From: Eubacteriales Family XIII. Incertae Sedis bacterium
GTDB lineage: Bacteria; Bacillota; Clostridia; Peptostreptococcales; Anaerovoracaceae
Direction of reading: 5' to 3'
Assembly: GCA_031266025.1 (NCBI GenBank)
Contig: JAISBV010000053.1
Location: forward strand, 1-51,738
Length of the DNA: 51,738 nt
Under the pieces are notes generated by a model. It was not told where the DNA came from. It made no database searches and saw only the letters and a program-made list of their open reading frames with translations. Below, one piece after another: positions 51,350-51,738 of the stretch. The position numbers and the translations under genes are program-made. Every line of letters begins with the position of its first letter. The stretch's first letter is position 1.

Positions 51350-51738
51350 TTAACGACCTTCGTCCGTGTTTTCGGCGTCGTTAAGCCGTTCCGCTTCCGC
51401 GCGCGCCCTGCCGCGGGCCCGTGTCCTTTTCACGATGAGAAACGCCGCGAACGCGAGGACGGCCAAGATGATGAGCACGGGCAGGGCCGCGAACACGAGT
51501 CTGAACAGCTCCTTAAAGAATGCGCCGATGCCGCGCAGCGTACTCGTAAAACCGTCGCCGAGCTCCTGCGCGTAGCTGCGATCGATCTTGGTCTGCTCCT
51601 GCAGGTGATCGACCTCGTTTATGTACAGATTGACGGTGCTGTAATCCACTTGATCCTGCCAATCCCGAAGCCGCGATGTCAGGGATTCTATCTCGTAGCG
51701 CACGTCCGACAGGCGGCTTTCGAGCGCGATCAGGCTCT
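51350..51738 (-). CDS. DUF4349 domain protein, C-terminal part (cut by window edge)
   Basis: At least 129 residues; the frame is open to the right window edge, so the N-terminus is missing. The sequence ALESRLSDVRYEIESLTSRLRDWQDQVDYSTVNLYINEV is the coiled-coil end of the DUF4349 domain, followed by a linker and one membrane helix (LVFAALPVLIILAVLAFAAFLIV) with a basic cytoplasmic end KRTRARGRARAEAERL. DUF4349 proteins are usually membrane-anchored lipoproteins of unknown function in Firmicutes. The GTG at 51701-51703 is internal and not a likely start. Confidence 0.85.
   Translation of the reverse strand, partial: SLIALESRLSDVRYEIESLTSRLRDWQDQVDYSTVNLYINEVDHLQEQTKIDRSYAQELGDGFTSTLRGIGAFFKELFRLVFAALPVLIILAVLAFAAFLIVKRTRARGRARAEAERLNDAENTDEGR

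Overview
The window looks like chromosomal DNA of an uncultured member of the Bacillota (class Clostridia). Evidence: a T-box leader ahead of the trp genes, strong AGGAGG-type ribosome binding sites, textbook TTGACA-17-TATAAT promoters, a BspA-type leucine-rich-repeat surface protein, a stalk-domain amidase, a DUF4349 protein, DUF3842, and sigma-54 regulation of a fermentation-type operon. TGA is a normal stop. Genus cannot be fixed from sequence alone.

Layout. 1-7.5 kb is accessory: a cut-off membrane protein, a DinJ/YoeB toxin-antitoxin pair, a 1200-residue surface protein, a FUSC-like membrane protein, and an unknown gene plus a DUF1883-TIR protein. 7.5-14.7 kb holds tRNA-Arg and a complete tryptophan operon trpEGDCFBA behind a Trp-specific T-box. 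14.9-21.4 kb is mixed: an amidase, a degenerate P-loop ATPase, tRNA-Val, a DHH phosphoesterase, an MFS transporter, a DsbA-like protein and a broken vapC. 21.5-28.4 kb is a histidine operon hisZG(fused)-D-B-H-A-F-I-E without hisC. 28.4-32.3 kb is a three-gene polysaccharide cluster (O-antigen-ligase-like protein, phosphoglycosyl transferase, LegC-type aminotransferase). 32.3-37.3 kb (minus) is a catabolic operon: E1 alpha and beta of a 2-oxoacid/acetoin dehydrogenase, a beta-keto acid cleavage enzyme of the Kce type, and a sigma-54 activator whose sensory half looks like the lysine-fermentation enzyme 3,5-diaminohexanoate dehydrogenase. An amino acid permease lies divergently. 39.4-41.4 kb is rpsB-tsf with its own promoter and terminator. 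The rest holds an orphan Vsr-like nuclease, a chemoreceptor/DUF3842/CopZ-like operon, a MATE exporter, a second APC permease, two lipoproteins (one PstS-like) and the start of a DUF4349 gene.

The least expected content is non-coding. Three unrelated families of 140-165 bp structured repeats each occur three times. Family A (692-852, 21187-21341, 51180-51333) has a perfect 11-bp hairpin whose stem sequence differs between copies yet always pairs, is bounded by TTATA, and splits the vapC gene. Family B (14793-14934, 25876-26016, 44919-45060) is one long imperfect palindrome with CTACTCAAAC ends and compensatory changes; it sits at two convergent gene ends and once inside the his operon. Family C (16501-16659, 37346-37503, 42080-42245) has two hairpins and, in one copy, ends in a good promoter directly ahead of a gene.

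The two most interesting coding observations are the enzyme-derived sensor fused to a sigma-54 activator and the HisZ-HisG fusion. All family names come from reading the translations; no database search was possible.
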